A stretch of 64,000 bases of DNA, taken from assembly GCA_963663375.1 (NCBI GenBank), contig OY760195.1:1550001-1614000 (forward strand), in the 5' to 3' direction. The stretch comes from JAYREN01 sp963663375 (lineage in GTDB: Bacteria > Acidobacteriota > Holophagae > Holophagales > Holophagaceae). A program made the position numbers and the translations under genes. Positions within the stretch are counted from its first letter, which is position 1. Every line of letters starts with the position of its first letter. This document shows, in pieces, positions 35,073-43,902 of the stretch. The notes beneath the pieces are model-generated. The model made no database searches. It saw only the letters and a list, made by a program, of their open reading frames with translations, and was not told the DNA's origin.

Positions 35073-37066
35073 GCACCTTCCTGAGGGCCGAGCCCCAGCA
35101 ACCAGCCCTCGTCCCGCACCTGGATACCGAGTTCCTCGGCCTTGGCCAGCTTCGAGCCCGCCTTCTCCCCCGCCAGCAGCAGCGTGGTCTTCTTCGAGAC
35201 AGAACCCGTGACTTTTGCGCCGAGTTTCTTGAGCAAGGCTTCCGCCTCCTCGCGAGCGAGGGTGGGCAGCGTGCCGGTCACCACGGCGACTTCACCGGAA
35301 AGCGGTAGATCTCCCATCGCCCGGGCCTCGGGCGGCGCGGGGTGAATTCCCATGGCCCGGAGTTGCGCGGGCAGTTCCGGGTGCAGGGCGGCAAAGCCTC
35401 GCAGCGAGGCGGCAACCTTGGGTCCCACTTCCTCCACGCCCTGGAGATCCTCCTCGGAGACGGACCAAAGGAGCGCGAACTCGGGATAGGCCTCCGCCAA
35501 GAGTTCGGCCGTCTTGGCCCCCACCATGGGAATCCCCAGGGCATGAATCCAGCGCCCCAGGGGTTTCACTCGGGCCCCATCGAGCGCTGCCATTACATTC
35601 TGGGCGCTCTTTTCCGCCATGCGCTCCAGGCCACTGAGAAAGGCCAGGCCCTGGGCCGGATCCTGCAGCAGCGAGAAGATCTCCCAGGGCTGCTGAATGC
35701 GTTTCGCGCCAACGATCTGCTCCACCAGGGAATCGCCCAGGCCCTCGATATCCAGCGACACCCGGCTGCCCAGATGAAGGAGGCGCGCCTCGAGCTTGGC
35801 GGGGCATTCCGGGTTCAGGCAGCGGATGGCGACTTCGTCCTCGGTGTCCTTGCCCACGCCCCCGCCACAGACGGGGCAAAGAGTAGGAATGACGGGAGCG
35901 GGTACGCTTTCGGACAGGGTGTCCGGCACCACGGCCACCACCTTGGGGATGACATCGCCGCCCTTCTCGATGAACACCCGACAGCCCACCCGCAGTCCTA
36001 GGCGGACCAGTTCATCCGCGTTGTGCAGGGTGGCCCGGCGCACGGTGGAACCCGCCACCTCCACCGCCTCCAGCTCGGCCACGGGGGTGAGCTTGCCCGT
36101 GCGCCCCACCTGCCACGTGATACCCAGGACCTCCGTGGTGGCCTGCACCGCCGGGAACTTGAAGGCGATGGCCCAGCGAGGCACCCGGTCCGTGGTGCCC
36201 AGGCGCTCCTGCAGGGCGAGCTCCCGCACCTTGATGACGACGCCATCCGTATCGAAAGGCAGCCGGAGCCGCGCCTCCCGCTGGGTTTCGATGAAGGCCC
36301 ACATGGCCTCGAGATCGCCTTCCACCTTGGCGGGCATGGTGGTGAAACCCCAGGTGCCGAGCCGGTCCATGGCCGACCGGTGATCCAGGGCCCCCAGCAG
36401 CTGCCAGGGCAGGAAGGAGAGGCGGCGCTCGGCGACGACCCGGCTATCCAGCAGCTTCAGGGTGCCGCTGGCGGCGTTGCGGGGGTTGGCGAAGCGGGCC
36501 TCGCCCCGGGCATCGCGCTTGGCGTTCAGTTCCTCCCAGCGGCGCCGGGAGAGAAAGACCTCGCCCCGCACTTCCACGAGATCGGGAGCGTCCTCGGGCA
36601 GCGAGAGGGGAATATCGGCGATGGTGCGGGCGTTCTCGGTGACCACTTCGCCGGTCTCGCCGTCCCCCCGGGTCATCGCCTCCACGAGGGCGCGGTTCTC
36701 GTAGCGCAGGGAGAGTGAGAGGCCATCCACCTTCAGCTCGGCCGCATAGTCGGGCTTCGCCCCCAGGCCCTTGGTCACCCGTCCTTCCCAGTCCCGCAGT
36801 TCGCCCTCGGTGTAGGCGTTATCGAGGCTGAGCATGTAGATCCGGTGCTTCGCCTTGGGAAAGAAATCCACGGGGGGCGCGCCCACCCGCTGGGTGGGGC
36901 TGCCGGGATCCGCCAGCAGCGGGTACTGGGCCTCCAGCTCCCGGAGTTCCCGTTCCAGGGCGTCGTATTCCGCATCCGAGATGATGGGAGCGTCCAGCAC
37001 GTAGTAGCGCCGCCGGTGTTCCAGCACCTGGGCGGCCAGTTCCTTCATTCGCTCGAGGGCATCCAT
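35069..37066 (-). CDS. ligA: NAD+-dependent DNA ligase
   Basis: Seals nicks in replication and repair using NAD+. The 665-aa protein has the N-terminal Ia domain (RRRYYVLDAPIISDAEYDAL), the adenylation motif ELKVDGLSLSL (nucleophilic Lys), an OB fold, a four-Cys zinc finger (CPVCGGGVG and CLNPECPAK), helix-hairpin-helix repeats (about 450-580) and a C-terminal BRCT domain. All are complete. It starts 1 bp after the rodA stop and overlaps the exonuclease start by 4 bp, so it is coupled to the cell-shape cluster. Confidence 0.96.
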   Translation of the reverse strand: MDALERMKELAAQVLEHRRRYYVLDAPIISDAEYDALERELRELEAQYPLLADPGSPTQRVGAPPVDFFPKAKHRIYMLSLDNAYTEGELRDWEGRVTKGLGAKPDYAAELKVDGLSLSLRYENRALVEAMTRGDGETGEVVTENARTIADIPLSLPEDAPDLVEVRGEVFLSRRRWEELNAKRDARGEARFANPRNAASGTLKLLDSRVVAERRLSFLPWQLLGALDHRSAMDRLGTWGFTTMPAKVEGDLEAMWAFIETQREARLRLPFDTDGVVIKVRELALQERLGTTDRVPRWAIAFKFPAVQATTEVLGITWQVGRTGKLTPVAELEAVEVAGSTVRRATLHNADELVRLGLRVGCRVFIEKGGDVIPKVVAVVPDTLSESVPAPVIPTLCPVCGGGVGKDTEDEVAIRCLNPECPAKLEARLLHLGSRVSLDIEGLGDSLVEQIVGAKRIQQPWEIFSLLQDPAQGLAFLSGLERMAEKSAQNVMAALDGARVKPLGRWIHALGIPMVGAKTAELLAEAYPEFALLWSVSEEDLQGVEEVGPKVAASLRGFAALHPELPAQLRAMGIHPAPPEARAMGDLPLSGEVAVVTGTLPTLAREEAEALLKKLGAKVTGSVSKKTTLLLAGEKAGSKLAKAEELGIQVRDEGWLLGLGPQEGA

Positions 37067-37067
37067 C

Positions 37068-38153
37068 TCACTTCACCTTCGCCTGGTAGGCCACGGCCAT
37101 GACGACACCCAGGCCCAGGAAATAGCTCAGGGTGCTGCTGCCGCCGGCACTGAAGAAGGGCAGCACCATGCCCTTGTTGGGCAGGATGCCCACCACCATG
37201 CCCACATTCACCAGCAGGTGCAGCCCCAGGATGCAGGCGGCGCCGACGCAGAAATTGGTTTCGGCCACTTCCTTGGCCGAGCGGGCGATCTCCAGGATGC
37301 GCGTAAGCAGGGCGCCGAAGAGCCCCAGGGCCAGCAGCACACCGACGAAGCCGCGTTCTTCAGCCCAGACGCTGAAGACGAAATCCGTGGTCTTCACGGG
37401 AAGGAAATTCAACTGGGTCTGGCTTCCAGCCGTAAAGCCCTGGCCGAAGAACCCTCCGGCGCCAATGGCGATGCGGCTCTGGTTGATCTGATAACCCTTG
37501 CCCTGGAGATCCGCATCGGGATCCAGGAAGGTGAGCACGCGCTGCTTCTGGTAGGGCTTGAGCACCTTCTTCCAGGCGCCGAAGCCCCCCACGCACAACA
37601 GCACCAGCCCAACGGCCACCCACTTCGCCCGCAGGCCCTTGAGCAACGGCACCAGGATCAGGATCGGCAAGAAGCTGATGGCCATGCCCAGGTCCGGCTG
37701 CTTCAGCACCAGGAGCATGGGGAAGAGCACTAGGCCCGAGGTCTTCAGCAGCTCAAAGGCACCCAGGTGGTCGGGGGGCTGGAGGGCGAGCCGGTGGGCG
37801 ACAAAGAGCAGCGTGAGCCACTTCATCACCTCGCTGGGCTGGAAGGTGTGTCCGCCGATGAGGATCCAGCGCTGGGCGCCCCCCACCTTCTTGCCGATGA
37901 CGAAGACCGCGATGAGGCTCAGGATGCCCAGCAAGTAGAGCACCATGCTGAGGCGGAAGATCTGGCGCGGATTCTGATTGGCGATGTAGGCCATGCCCAC
38001 GAAACCCATGAAGTACCACAGACTCTGCTTGATCCAGAGATTCGCCTGGCTGGTGCCCCGCCCCGCCGAAAAGAGCGTGAGGGTGCCCATGAGCACCAGG
38101 AGAAGCATGGGCAGGAGCAGCGAGGCATCCAGGGCGCGGAGACGGTTCCTCAC
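37068..38153 (-). CDS. rodA: Peptidoglycan glycosyltransferase RodA (SEDS)
   Basis: A 361-aa multi-pass membrane protein (about 10 helices) of the SEDS family, which polymerises lipid II for lateral wall growth together with PBP2. The conserved periplasmic loop and motif SQTQLNFLPVKTTDFVFSVW and the terminal LGLGVVMAV are visible. The start is a GTG at 38153, which overlaps the mrdA stop by 4 bp. Its place directly after mrdA and in the mre cluster supports RodA over FtsW. Confidence 0.92.
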   Translation of the reverse strand: MRNRLRALDASLLLPMLLLVLMGTLTLFSAGRGTSQANLWIKQSLWYFMGFVGMAYIANQNPRQIFRLSMVLYLLGILSLIAVFVIGKKVGGAQRWILIGGHTFQPSEVMKWLTLLFVAHRLALQPPDHLGAFELLKTSGLVLFPMLLVLKQPDLGMAISFLPILILVPLLKGLRAKWVAVGLVLLCVGGFGAWKKVLKPYQKQRVLTFLDPDADLQGKGYQINQSRIAIGAGGFFGQGFTAGSQTQLNFLPVKTTDFVFSVWAEERGFVGVLLALGLFGALLTRILEIARSAKEVAETNFCVGAACILGLHLLVNVGMVVGILPNKGMVLPFFSAGGSSTLSYFLGLGVVMAVAYQAKVK

Positions 38154-40039
38154 GGGGTCACCTCTGGGCCTTCCTCGGGCTTGGGCTCCAGCTTGAAGGC
38201 ATCCGGCAGCTTGCCCCCCGGCGGCGGCAGGGGATTCTTGAGGCGGTTGATGAACCAGTACTCGCAGAGTTTCTTGGCGATGGGCGCCGCGCTGGAGGCG
38301 CCAAAACCGGCGTTCTCCGCCACCACGACAAAGGCGATCTGGGGATTCCCCCGGGGGGCGTAGCCCGCGAAGAGCGCATTGTCCCGGAAGCGTTTTTCCT
38401 GGTGGCGGGACTCCTCGCGGCTCGAGCCCAGGCTGCGGACCTGGGAGGTGCCCGTCTTGCCTGCGATGTCGAGGCCGGGGATGTTGGAGGCCTTGGCCGT
38501 CCCCACCTTCACCACCTGGTAGAGGCCTTCATCCAGGATCGACCAGATCTTGGGATCCAGGTGGGTGTCCCTGGGGGCGGGGGGCCGGTAGGGCTCCATC
38601 TGGCCAGTCTGTTCGCTGCGGAAACCATAGAGCAGGTGCGGGGTGAGGAGCTTGCCCTTCGTGGCGAGCATGGCGTAGAACCGGGCCAGGGCCAGGGGCG
38701 TGAGAGCGTTCTGCCCCTGGCCGATGGCCACACTAATGGTCTCGCCGGCATACCATTTGGGCTCCTTGGGGCGGAACTGCTTGGCCCAGGCGCGGCTGGG
38801 CACCCTGGAGGTGGCTTCGTGGGGCAGATCGATGCCCGTCGGCTCCAGCAGGCCGTACTTCTGGGCCGCGGCGTTGATCTCATCCACGTCCAGGCGCATT
38901 CCCAGTTCAAAAAAGTAGTTGTTGCAGCTATGGGCGATGGCCTGGGTCAGGTTCATGGAGCCATGCACCGCATCGCACCGGAACACGCGGTTGTAGAAGG
39001 TCTTTTGTCCCGCGCAGTGGAAAACGGTCTCCTGCTTCAGGATGCCCTTTTCCATGGCCGCCAGGGCCACCAGCAGTTTGAAGGTGGAGCCGGGCGGATA
39101 GAGGCCCTGGGTCACGCGGTTCAGCATGGGCTTGACCGGATTGCGCATGAAGTAGTCCACCTGCTCCTGGCTCAGCCGGTTCAGGAACACATTGGGATCC
39201 ATGGTGGGCGCCGAGTACAGAGCCAGGATGCCGCCATCCCGCAGATCGATGACCACGCCAGCGCCGTTCTCTTCGCCGAAGGCCTCCTTCATTACCTGCT
39301 GCAGGCCCGCGTCCAGGGTGAGGTACACGCTCTTGCCCGGCACCGGTTCCTTGATGCCGTAGAGCGCCATTTCCCGACCCAGGTGATCTACGAGGATGCG
39401 CCGCTCACCATCCTCGCCCCGGATCTCCTGGTTGTGGGTGGCCTCGACCCCCGCCCTGCCGATGATCTCCCCCAGGTGGTAGCGCTCCGGATTCTTCTCC
39501 AGGAGTTTCTCGTCCACCTCGCCCACATAGCCCAGGGCGTGGCCCGCGAGCCCCTCGCCGAGGTAGGCCCGCCGGGGCGCCGCCTGGATGCTGAGGAAGG
39601 GGAAGCGGGCCCGCAGGAGCTCCGCCTGGGCCAGCCCCGCATCATCCAGGTTGTCCTGGAGCACCACCATGCGGCTGCCCCCCGCCTGGCGGCTGAAGGC
39701 GATCCGCCGCTTGAGGTCCTCCGGTTCGCGCTGGAGCTGGCGGGCCAGCTCCTCCACCTGACGGGGATCCGCAGGCAGTTCCTCCGCCTGGATGACCAGG
39801 TTCAAGGCCCTTCGGTTGTCCACGAGCTTGTGCTCGTTCCGGTCGAAGATGATGCCCCGGGGCGCCGGGGTGGTGCGGTTCTTGACGGCCTGACGCAGGG
39901 CGAGATCCTGCATCTCCCGGCGCATCACCAGCTGGACCCAGCCATAGGCCAGAAGAAGCACCGCGATGCCCAGCCACACGATGAGCTTGAGCACCTCGAT
40001 GCGCTTCTGGATGAGATTGCGGACCCGCCCGTCGATCAA
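38150..40039 (-). CDS. mrdA: Penicillin-binding protein 2 (elongasome transpeptidase)
   Basis: A 629-aa bitopic transpeptidase that cross-links peptidoglycan with RodA. One N-terminal membrane helix (LIVWLGIAVLLLAYGWVQLV) is followed by the PBP dimerisation domain and the transpeptidase domain. The active-site motifs are STFK (nucleophilic Ser), SCN in AHSCNNYF, and KTGT in IAGKTGTSQV. Translation starts at TTG (40037-40039) with GGAGG 6 nt upstream. It follows mreD by 3 bp. Confidence 0.94.
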   Translation of the reverse strand: MIDGRVRNLIQKRIEVLKLIVWLGIAVLLLAYGWVQLVMRREMQDLALRQAVKNRTTPAPRGIIFDRNEHKLVDNRRALNLVIQAEELPADPRQVEELARQLQREPEDLKRRIAFSRQAGGSRMVVLQDNLDDAGLAQAELLRARFPFLSIQAAPRRAYLGEGLAGHALGYVGEVDEKLLEKNPERYHLGEIIGRAGVEATHNQEIRGEDGERRILVDHLGREMALYGIKEPVPGKSVYLTLDAGLQQVMKEAFGEENGAGVVIDLRDGGILALYSAPTMDPNVFLNRLSQEQVDYFMRNPVKPMLNRVTQGLYPPGSTFKLLVALAAMEKGILKQETVFHCAGQKTFYNRVFRCDAVHGSMNLTQAIAHSCNNYFFELGMRLDVDEINAAAQKYGLLEPTGIDLPHEATSRVPSRAWAKQFRPKEPKWYAGETISVAIGQGQNALTPLALARFYAMLATKGKLLTPHLLYGFRSEQTGQMEPYRPPAPRDTHLDPKIWSILDEGLYQVVKVGTAKASNIPGLDIAGKTGTSQVRSLGSSREESRHQEKRFRDNALFAGYAPRGNPQIAFVVVAENAGFGASSAAPIAKKLCEYWFINRLKNPLPPPGGKLPDAFKLEPKPEEGPEVTP

Positions 40040-40042
40040 GGC

Positions 40043-40525
40043 CTACCTCCGGTGGAGGGGGCGATGGAGCCAGAAGGCCACCGAACCCCACAGAGGCGCC
40101 GTGAGGAGCGTCCAGAGCGGGCCCCAGCCCCAGGCGTGCGGCCCGCTGGCGATGCGCACGGCCCCGTGCACCAGCAGCGCATGAACCACCGCCAGGACCG
40201 CGAGCCGGGTCCAGAAGGCCCGGCGCTGGCTCGGCGGCCATTGCGCCAACACCCAGGCCGCCAGGAGCATGGCCAGCAGGTTGCCCAGGGCCGTTCCTCC
40301 GAGATGGGGGTAGGCCCGCAGGGTTCCTTCCAGCACCCACCCCGCGGCCGCGGCCCAGCAGGCACCGATCAGCGGGGAGCGGAACTCCGGTGCCAGCCCC
40401 AGGACCAGGAAGGCGTTAAGCACCGCCTGGGCCGCGGGCCAAGGCGCCGCATAGCAGAGGCCCCCCAGGGTCAGGGCGACGAACAGGAGGTGCCGAAGGG
40501 TGGGCGAATTGGCCTTGACGCTCAT
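40043..40525 (-). CDS. mreD: Rod shape-determining protein MreD
   Basis: A 160-aa integral membrane protein with about five helices (LLFVALTLGGLCY; LLAMLLAAWVLAQW; LAVLAVVHALLVHGAV). MreD proteins diverge strongly in sequence, so the call rests on size, topology and its place between mreC and mrdA. It overlaps mreC by 4 bp. MreD links the MreBC scaffold to the wall-synthesis enzymes. Confidence 0.8.
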   Translation of the reverse strand: MSVKANSPTLRHLLFVALTLGGLCYAAPWPAAQAVLNAFLVLGLAPEFRSPLIGACWAAAAGWVLEGTLRAYPHLGGTALGNLLAMLLAAWVLAQWPPSQRRAFWTRLAVLAVVHALLVHGAVRIASGPHAWGWGPLWTLLTAPLWGSVAFWLHRPLHRR

Positions 40526-41397
40526 TTTCCGCCTCGCTGACCCAGCTCCGCCACGGGCTCGGAGGGCGGCTGCACCAGGATGGGCGGCTTGGGGGGCAGG
40601 AGCAGGACCAGGTGGGTGCGGTCCAGGGGGGCGGCCAGGGTCACTTCCAGCGCCAGCTCGGCATCCCTGGGCTTGGCGGCACTGATGTAGCCCACCAGAA
40701 GCCCCCGGGGAAAGACCCGGTCCAGGCCCGAGGTGTAGACCGGCTCACCCACCTGGGCCACTTCCTGGCTGCTGATGTAGCGGATCTCGGCCCTGCCCGG
40801 CCCCACCCCCTGGAGCACGCCGGTGGCCCGACTCCGCGCCAGCATCACCGCGACGGAGGCATTGTAGGAGTCCAGGGGCAGCACGCTGGCCTGTCCCTGG
40901 GCCACGGACCACACGCGCCCCACCACCCCCTCGGGGCAGATGACGCCCTGATCCGGAACGATCCCCGTCTCCGTGCCGCAATCCAGCACCAGGCCCCCGA
41001 AGGGCGCTCGCCGCAGATTGGCGATGATCCGTGCGCCCCGGGTCTCCAGGGGAAAGGCCCGCTTGAGCCCCAGCAGCCGCACGGCCTCGTCGGCCTCGCT
41101 GTTCTTCTGGGCATCCTGAATGGCGGCCATCTGCAGGTATTCCACCCGCTGCCGCAGCATCTGGACCTCCGCCAGGGCCCGCTGATGATCAGCGATGCGC
41201 TGGGACCGCCCGTATCTCCAGGCCTCGAGCCGGGTGCTCACCACCTGGGAGGGGCGGGAGAGCATGCCCAGCAGGTTCTGCCAGCGCGTCGACGCCCCTC
41301 GCCCCAGGAAGACCCACAAAAGGTGCCCGAGGCAGAGGACCACGATGCCCCAGCGTCTGCGACCGGAAGGGTTCCAGCCCCAGGGGCGCTCCCGCAT
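40522..41397 (-). CDS. mreC: Rod shape-determining protein MreC
   Basis: A 291-aa protein with a single N-terminal membrane helix (WGIVVLCLGHLLWVFLG), a coiled-coil stretch (residues about 60-95) and two periplasmic beta-barrel domains (SYNASVAVMLARSRATGVLQ, GEPVYTSGLDRVFPRGLLVG, the latter a family signature). MreC links MreB to PBP2 and activates RodA-PBP2. It is 12 bp downstream of mreB and overlaps mreD. A Pro-rich C-terminal tail (PPKPPILVQPPSEP) is an addition often seen in longer members. Confidence 0.9.
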   Translation of the reverse strand: MRERPWGWNPSGRRRWGIVVLCLGHLLWVFLGRGASTRWQNLLGMLSRPSQVVSTRLEAWRYGRSQRIADHQRALAEVQMLRQRVEYLQMAAIQDAQKNSEADEAVRLLGLKRAFPLETRGARIIANLRRAPFGGLVLDCGTETGIVPDQGVICPEGVVGRVWSVAQGQASVLPLDSYNASVAVMLARSRATGVLQGVGPGRAEIRYISSQEVAQVGEPVYTSGLDRVFPRGLLVGYISAAKPRDAELALEVTLAAPLDRTHLVLLLPPKPPILVQPPSEPVAELGQRGGK

Positions 41398-41409
41398 CGG
41401 CGCTCCTCC

Positions 41410-42453
41410 CTAGTCGAGAATCTGGATGCGCCGCAGGAAGGGAATATCATCCAGCAGCACGGCGGTGCCGCGCACCACGGCCGTCTCGGGGTTCTCGGCG
41501 CGGTAGCAGGGCAGATGCGTTTCCTTGGAGAGCCGCACGTCCAGCCCCTGGATCTTGGAGCCGCCCCCGGTCAGGCAGATGCCCCGGTCGATGAGATCCG
41601 CCGCCAACTGGGGCGGGGTTTCGTTCAGAGCCTTGCGGACCAGATCGATGATGGCGCTGATGGGCTCCGAGAGGGCCTCGCGGATCTCCGTGTCGTTGAG
41701 CACCAGCGTCTTGGGCAGACCCTCGAACTGGTCGCGGCCCGAGATGTTCATGGTGCGGGGCTTGTCGGAAGGGTAGGCCGAACCCAGGTTCCACTTCACC
41801 TCCTCGGCCGCGGACTCCGAGATGAGCACGTTGTACTTCTCGCGGATGTACTTGATGATCGCCTCGTCCATCTCGTCACCGGCGATCAGGATGGAGTCGG
41901 AGAACACCTTGCCGTTGTAGGAAATCACCGCCACATCCGTGGTGCCGCCGCCCACGTCCACAATCATGCAGCCGCGCTTCTCGTTGATGGCCAGCCCGGC
42001 ACCGATGGCGGCCACCATGGCCTGATCCACCAGGAACACTTCGCCGGCCTTGGCGTCGTAGCAGACCTGCTTCACCGCCCGGCGCGCCACCTGGTGGGCC
42101 CGGGGAGGCACGGACACCACGATGCGGGTGCGGGCAATGCCGCGGTTGGGGCGGGCCTTCTTGATGAAGGCCGCCAGCATCTTTTCTGCGGCATCCACTT
42201 CGTAGATCATGCCGTCCTTCATGGGGCGGATGGTCTGGACTCCCTGGGGGGCGCGGCCCAGCAGCTGCTTGGCCTCGTCGCCCACGGCCTCGACCTCGTG
42301 GGTCTGGGTGTTGAGGGCGACGATGGATGGCTCGTAAATCACGATGCGCCCCGCCTGGCGGGTATAGACCAGCACAGAGGCTGTGCCCAGATCGATCGCA
42401 AGATCGCTGGTGAAGAGGGCGGACCAGAATTGGGACGAAAAGGGATGGGACAA
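41410..42453 (-). CDS. mreB: Actin-like rod shape protein MreB
   Basis: A 347-aa bacterial actin. Phosphate-binding motifs are DLGTASVLVY (residues about 21-30) and DVGGGTTDVAVIS (about 165), and the adenosine loop is LTGGGSKIQGLD (about 300). Upstream of the gene the frame starts at TTG (42451-42453), with GGAG 6 nt before it; no ATG or GTG fits the usual N-terminus. It forms membrane-associated filaments that orient the elongasome encoded directly downstream. The first gene of the mreBCD-mrdA-rodA-ligA-exonuclease cluster. Confidence 0.95.
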   Translation of the reverse strand: MSHPFSSQFWSALFTSDLAIDLGTASVLVYTRQAGRIVIYEPSIVALNTQTHEVEAVGDEAKQLLGRAPQGVQTIRPMKDGMIYEVDAAEKMLAAFIKKARPNRGIARTRIVVSVPPRAHQVARRAVKQVCYDAKAGEVFLVDQAMVAAIGAGLAINEKRGCMIVDVGGGTTDVAVISYNGKVFSDSILIAGDEMDEAIIKYIREKYNVLISESAAEEVKWNLGSAYPSDKPRTMNISGRDQFEGLPKTLVLNDTEIREALSEPISAIIDLVRKALNETPPQLAADLIDRGICLTGGGSKIQGLDVRLSKETHLPCYRAENPETAVVRGTAVLLDDIPFLRRIQILD

Positions 42454-42547
42454 GGCAGGCTCCGAGGGAACCTCCTAGTTTTCCACGGATCCGCCCGATT
42501 TGACAGGCTCGCGGCCCTTCAGGTCGCGAAAAGGGCGCCCGCGGGGC

Positions 42548-42633
42548 TCAGCCCTTTCCTGCCTCGGCCAACTCCTGGACCAGCAGGTCGGGGTCGAAGC
42601 GACCCATCAGGTCCCGGTGGTAGCCCCGCACCC
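42548..42633 (-). repeat. Tandem gene-tail repeat, copy A
   Basis: An 86-bp segment homologous to the 3' end of the glutaredoxin-like gene (copy C). By eye it differs at 8 of 86 positions, yet still encodes the last residues as RGYHRDLMGRFDPDLLVQEL followed by AEAGKG and a stop. Three amino-acid changes result. It is the most diverged copy. Confidence 0.85.
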
Positions 42634-42665
42634 ACACCGGTGAGCATCCGGCGCGTGTGCGGGGG

Positions 42666-42751
42666 TCAGCCCTCTCCGGCCTCGGCCAACTCCTGGACCA
42701 GGAGCTCGGGGTCGAAGCGGCCCGGCAGGTCCCGGTGGTAGCCCCGCACCC
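42666..42751 (-). repeat. Tandem gene-tail repeat, copy B
   Basis: An 86-bp segment differing from the gene end (copy C) at a single position. It is separated from copy A by a 32-bp spacer that also precedes copy C. Confidence 0.88.
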
Positions 42752-42842
42752 GCGAACCGGATGTGGGTCACGAGTGGAAGCCGCAGTGCGGCTTCCCGAG
42801 AAGGGCACCCACACCGGTGAGCATTCGGCGCGTGTGCGGGGG
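42752..42842. repeat. Spacer with hairpin between tail copies B and C
   Basis: A 91-bp spacer. It contains a 21-bp inverted repeat (42776-42796, GGAAGCCGCA core) and ends in the 32-bp sequence ACACCGGTGAGCAT...GGGGG also found between copies A and B with one change. The extra 59 bp are absent from the A-B spacer. Confidence 0.75.
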
Positions 42843-43139
42843 TCAGCCCTCGCCGGCCTCGGCCAACTCCTGGACCAGGAGCTCGGGGTCGAAGCGGCCC
42901 GGCAGGTCCCGGTGGTAGCCCCGCACCCAGCGCCTCCCGTTCACCCGGATGAAGGGAATCGCCCGCTTGCCCGTCTCGGCCTCCAGCTGCTCGGCAGCAC
43001 CGGGGACGCGCTCGATATCCACCTTGATGTAGTCCACGGAATTCTCCCCCAGCCAGCGCTCCAGGCGTCGGCAGTCGCCGCACCAGGTCGCCGAATAGAC
43101 CTGGAGCTGGAGTCCCTGCAGAAGGCTGAGGTCGGGCAT
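42843..43139 (-). CDS. Glutaredoxin-like thiol-disulfide protein
   Basis: A 98-aa thioredoxin-fold protein. The redox site is ATWCGDCRR (CxxC) after the first strand; the cis-Pro is in RAIPFIRVNGR. These are features of the glutaredoxin/NrdH-like group that reduces disulfides in the cytosol. The C-terminal 28 residues and stop (42843-42928) are the template of the tandem tail repeats A and B downstream. It is divergent from the SurA-like lipoprotein gene. Confidence 0.85.
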   Translation of the reverse strand: MPDLSLLQGLQLQVYSATWCGDCRRLERWLGENSVDYIKVDIERVPGAAEQLEAETGKRAIPFIRVNGRRWVRGYHRDLPGRFDPELLVQELAEAGEG

Positions 43140-43206
43140 GTTTCCTCCGGTTAGGATTGGATGTCACTCCCAGCCAGTCTGGGACATGGAAATCAAGGAG
43201 AGCGAG

Positions 43207-43803
43207 ATGAACCTGCGCCGCGCGCAATGGATGGGAATGGCGGGGCTGGCCCTTGTGGTCGCCCTGGGCTGCCACAAGGGATCCAAGGACACCAGCAAGG
43301 TTATCGCCAGCGTAGCGGGCGAAAAGATCACGGAGAAGGCCTTCGCCGAAACGATCAAGGCGATGGTTCCCGACGAGGCCAAGGCCAAGGAGGTCCTCAC
43401 CAGCGCGCCCCTCCACGACAAGCGCAACGAATTCCTGGGGCAGCTGGCCAAGGCCAAGGCCCTCGTCGCCCTGGGCAAATCCCAGGGCCTCGACAAGGAT
43501 CCCGGCGTGCTGCTCCGCCTCGAGCAGGCCACCGCCCAGGCCTACGCTCAGACCCTCATGGAGCGTCGCCTCAAGGCCCAACCCACCGAGGCCGACCTGA
43601 AGGCCACCTACGATGAGCTGCTGGCGGAGCGCAAGGCCCAGGGCCAGGAGAAGGGCGTGCCGCCCTTCGAACAGGTCAAGGCCCAGATGCCCATGCTGTG
43701 GAAGCAGCGGCAGGAAGCCAAGGTCTTCGAGCAACTGATGAAGGAGGCCACCCAGAAGTCCCCCATCACCTACGCCGACGACTACAAGCCCGCCCAGCCC
43801 TGA
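43207..43803 (+). CDS. Lipoprotein with SurA-like N-terminal region
   Basis: The ATG at 43207 (AAGGAG 6-8 nt upstream) gives 198 aa; the frame is open further upstream but without a better start. A signal sequence (GMAGLALVVALGC) ends with a Cys suited to lipidation, though Ala at -3 is unusual. The rest is helical and charged, with VIASVAGEKITEKAFAETIK resembling the N-terminal strand-helix of SurA-type foldases, but there is no parvulin domain. It is probably a periplasmic chaperone. The gene is followed by a GC-rich terminator. Confidence 0.65.
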   Translation: MNLRRAQWMGMAGLALVVALGCHKGSKDTSKVIASVAGEKITEKAFAETIKAMVPDEAKAKEVLTSAPLHDKRNEFLGQLAKAKALVALGKSQGLDKDPGVLLRLEQATAQAYAQTLMERRLKAQPTEADLKATYDELLAERKAQGQEKGVPPFEQVKAQMPMLWKQRQEAKVFEQLMKEATQKSPITYADDYKPAQP

Positions 43804-43827
43804 TCCAAGGATGGCTTTCGGAATTCC

Positions 43828-43852
43828 CTTCGGCCCCTCCCCGGGGCCGAAG
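43828..43852 (+). terminator. GC-rich terminator hairpin after the SurA-like lipoprotein gene
   Basis: Ten-base arms (43828-43837 and 43843-43852, CTTCGGCCCC and its complement) around a 5-nt loop, 25 bp past the stop. The trailing sequence TCATTTGG has few T residues, so termination may be moderate. Confidence 0.65.
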
Positions 43853-43902
43853 TCATTTGGGGCTGCACGACCCAAACCCGCCAAGGCCTTACACTCGAAG
43901 CC

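Noticed and set aside
38402..42741. Very long plus-strand open frames opposite mrdA, mreCD and mreB
   Set aside because: They are shadows of recognised minus-strand genes with no domain content.
42548..42814. Extra 88-codon gene ending in copy A of the tail repeat
   Set aside because: Only its last ~28 codons have homology; the rest is spacer and the out-of-frame copy B, so I describe repeats instead of a gene.
42548..42928. CRISPR array
   Set aside because: The 86-bp units are too long, only three, and unequal in spacing; they are copies of a gene end.
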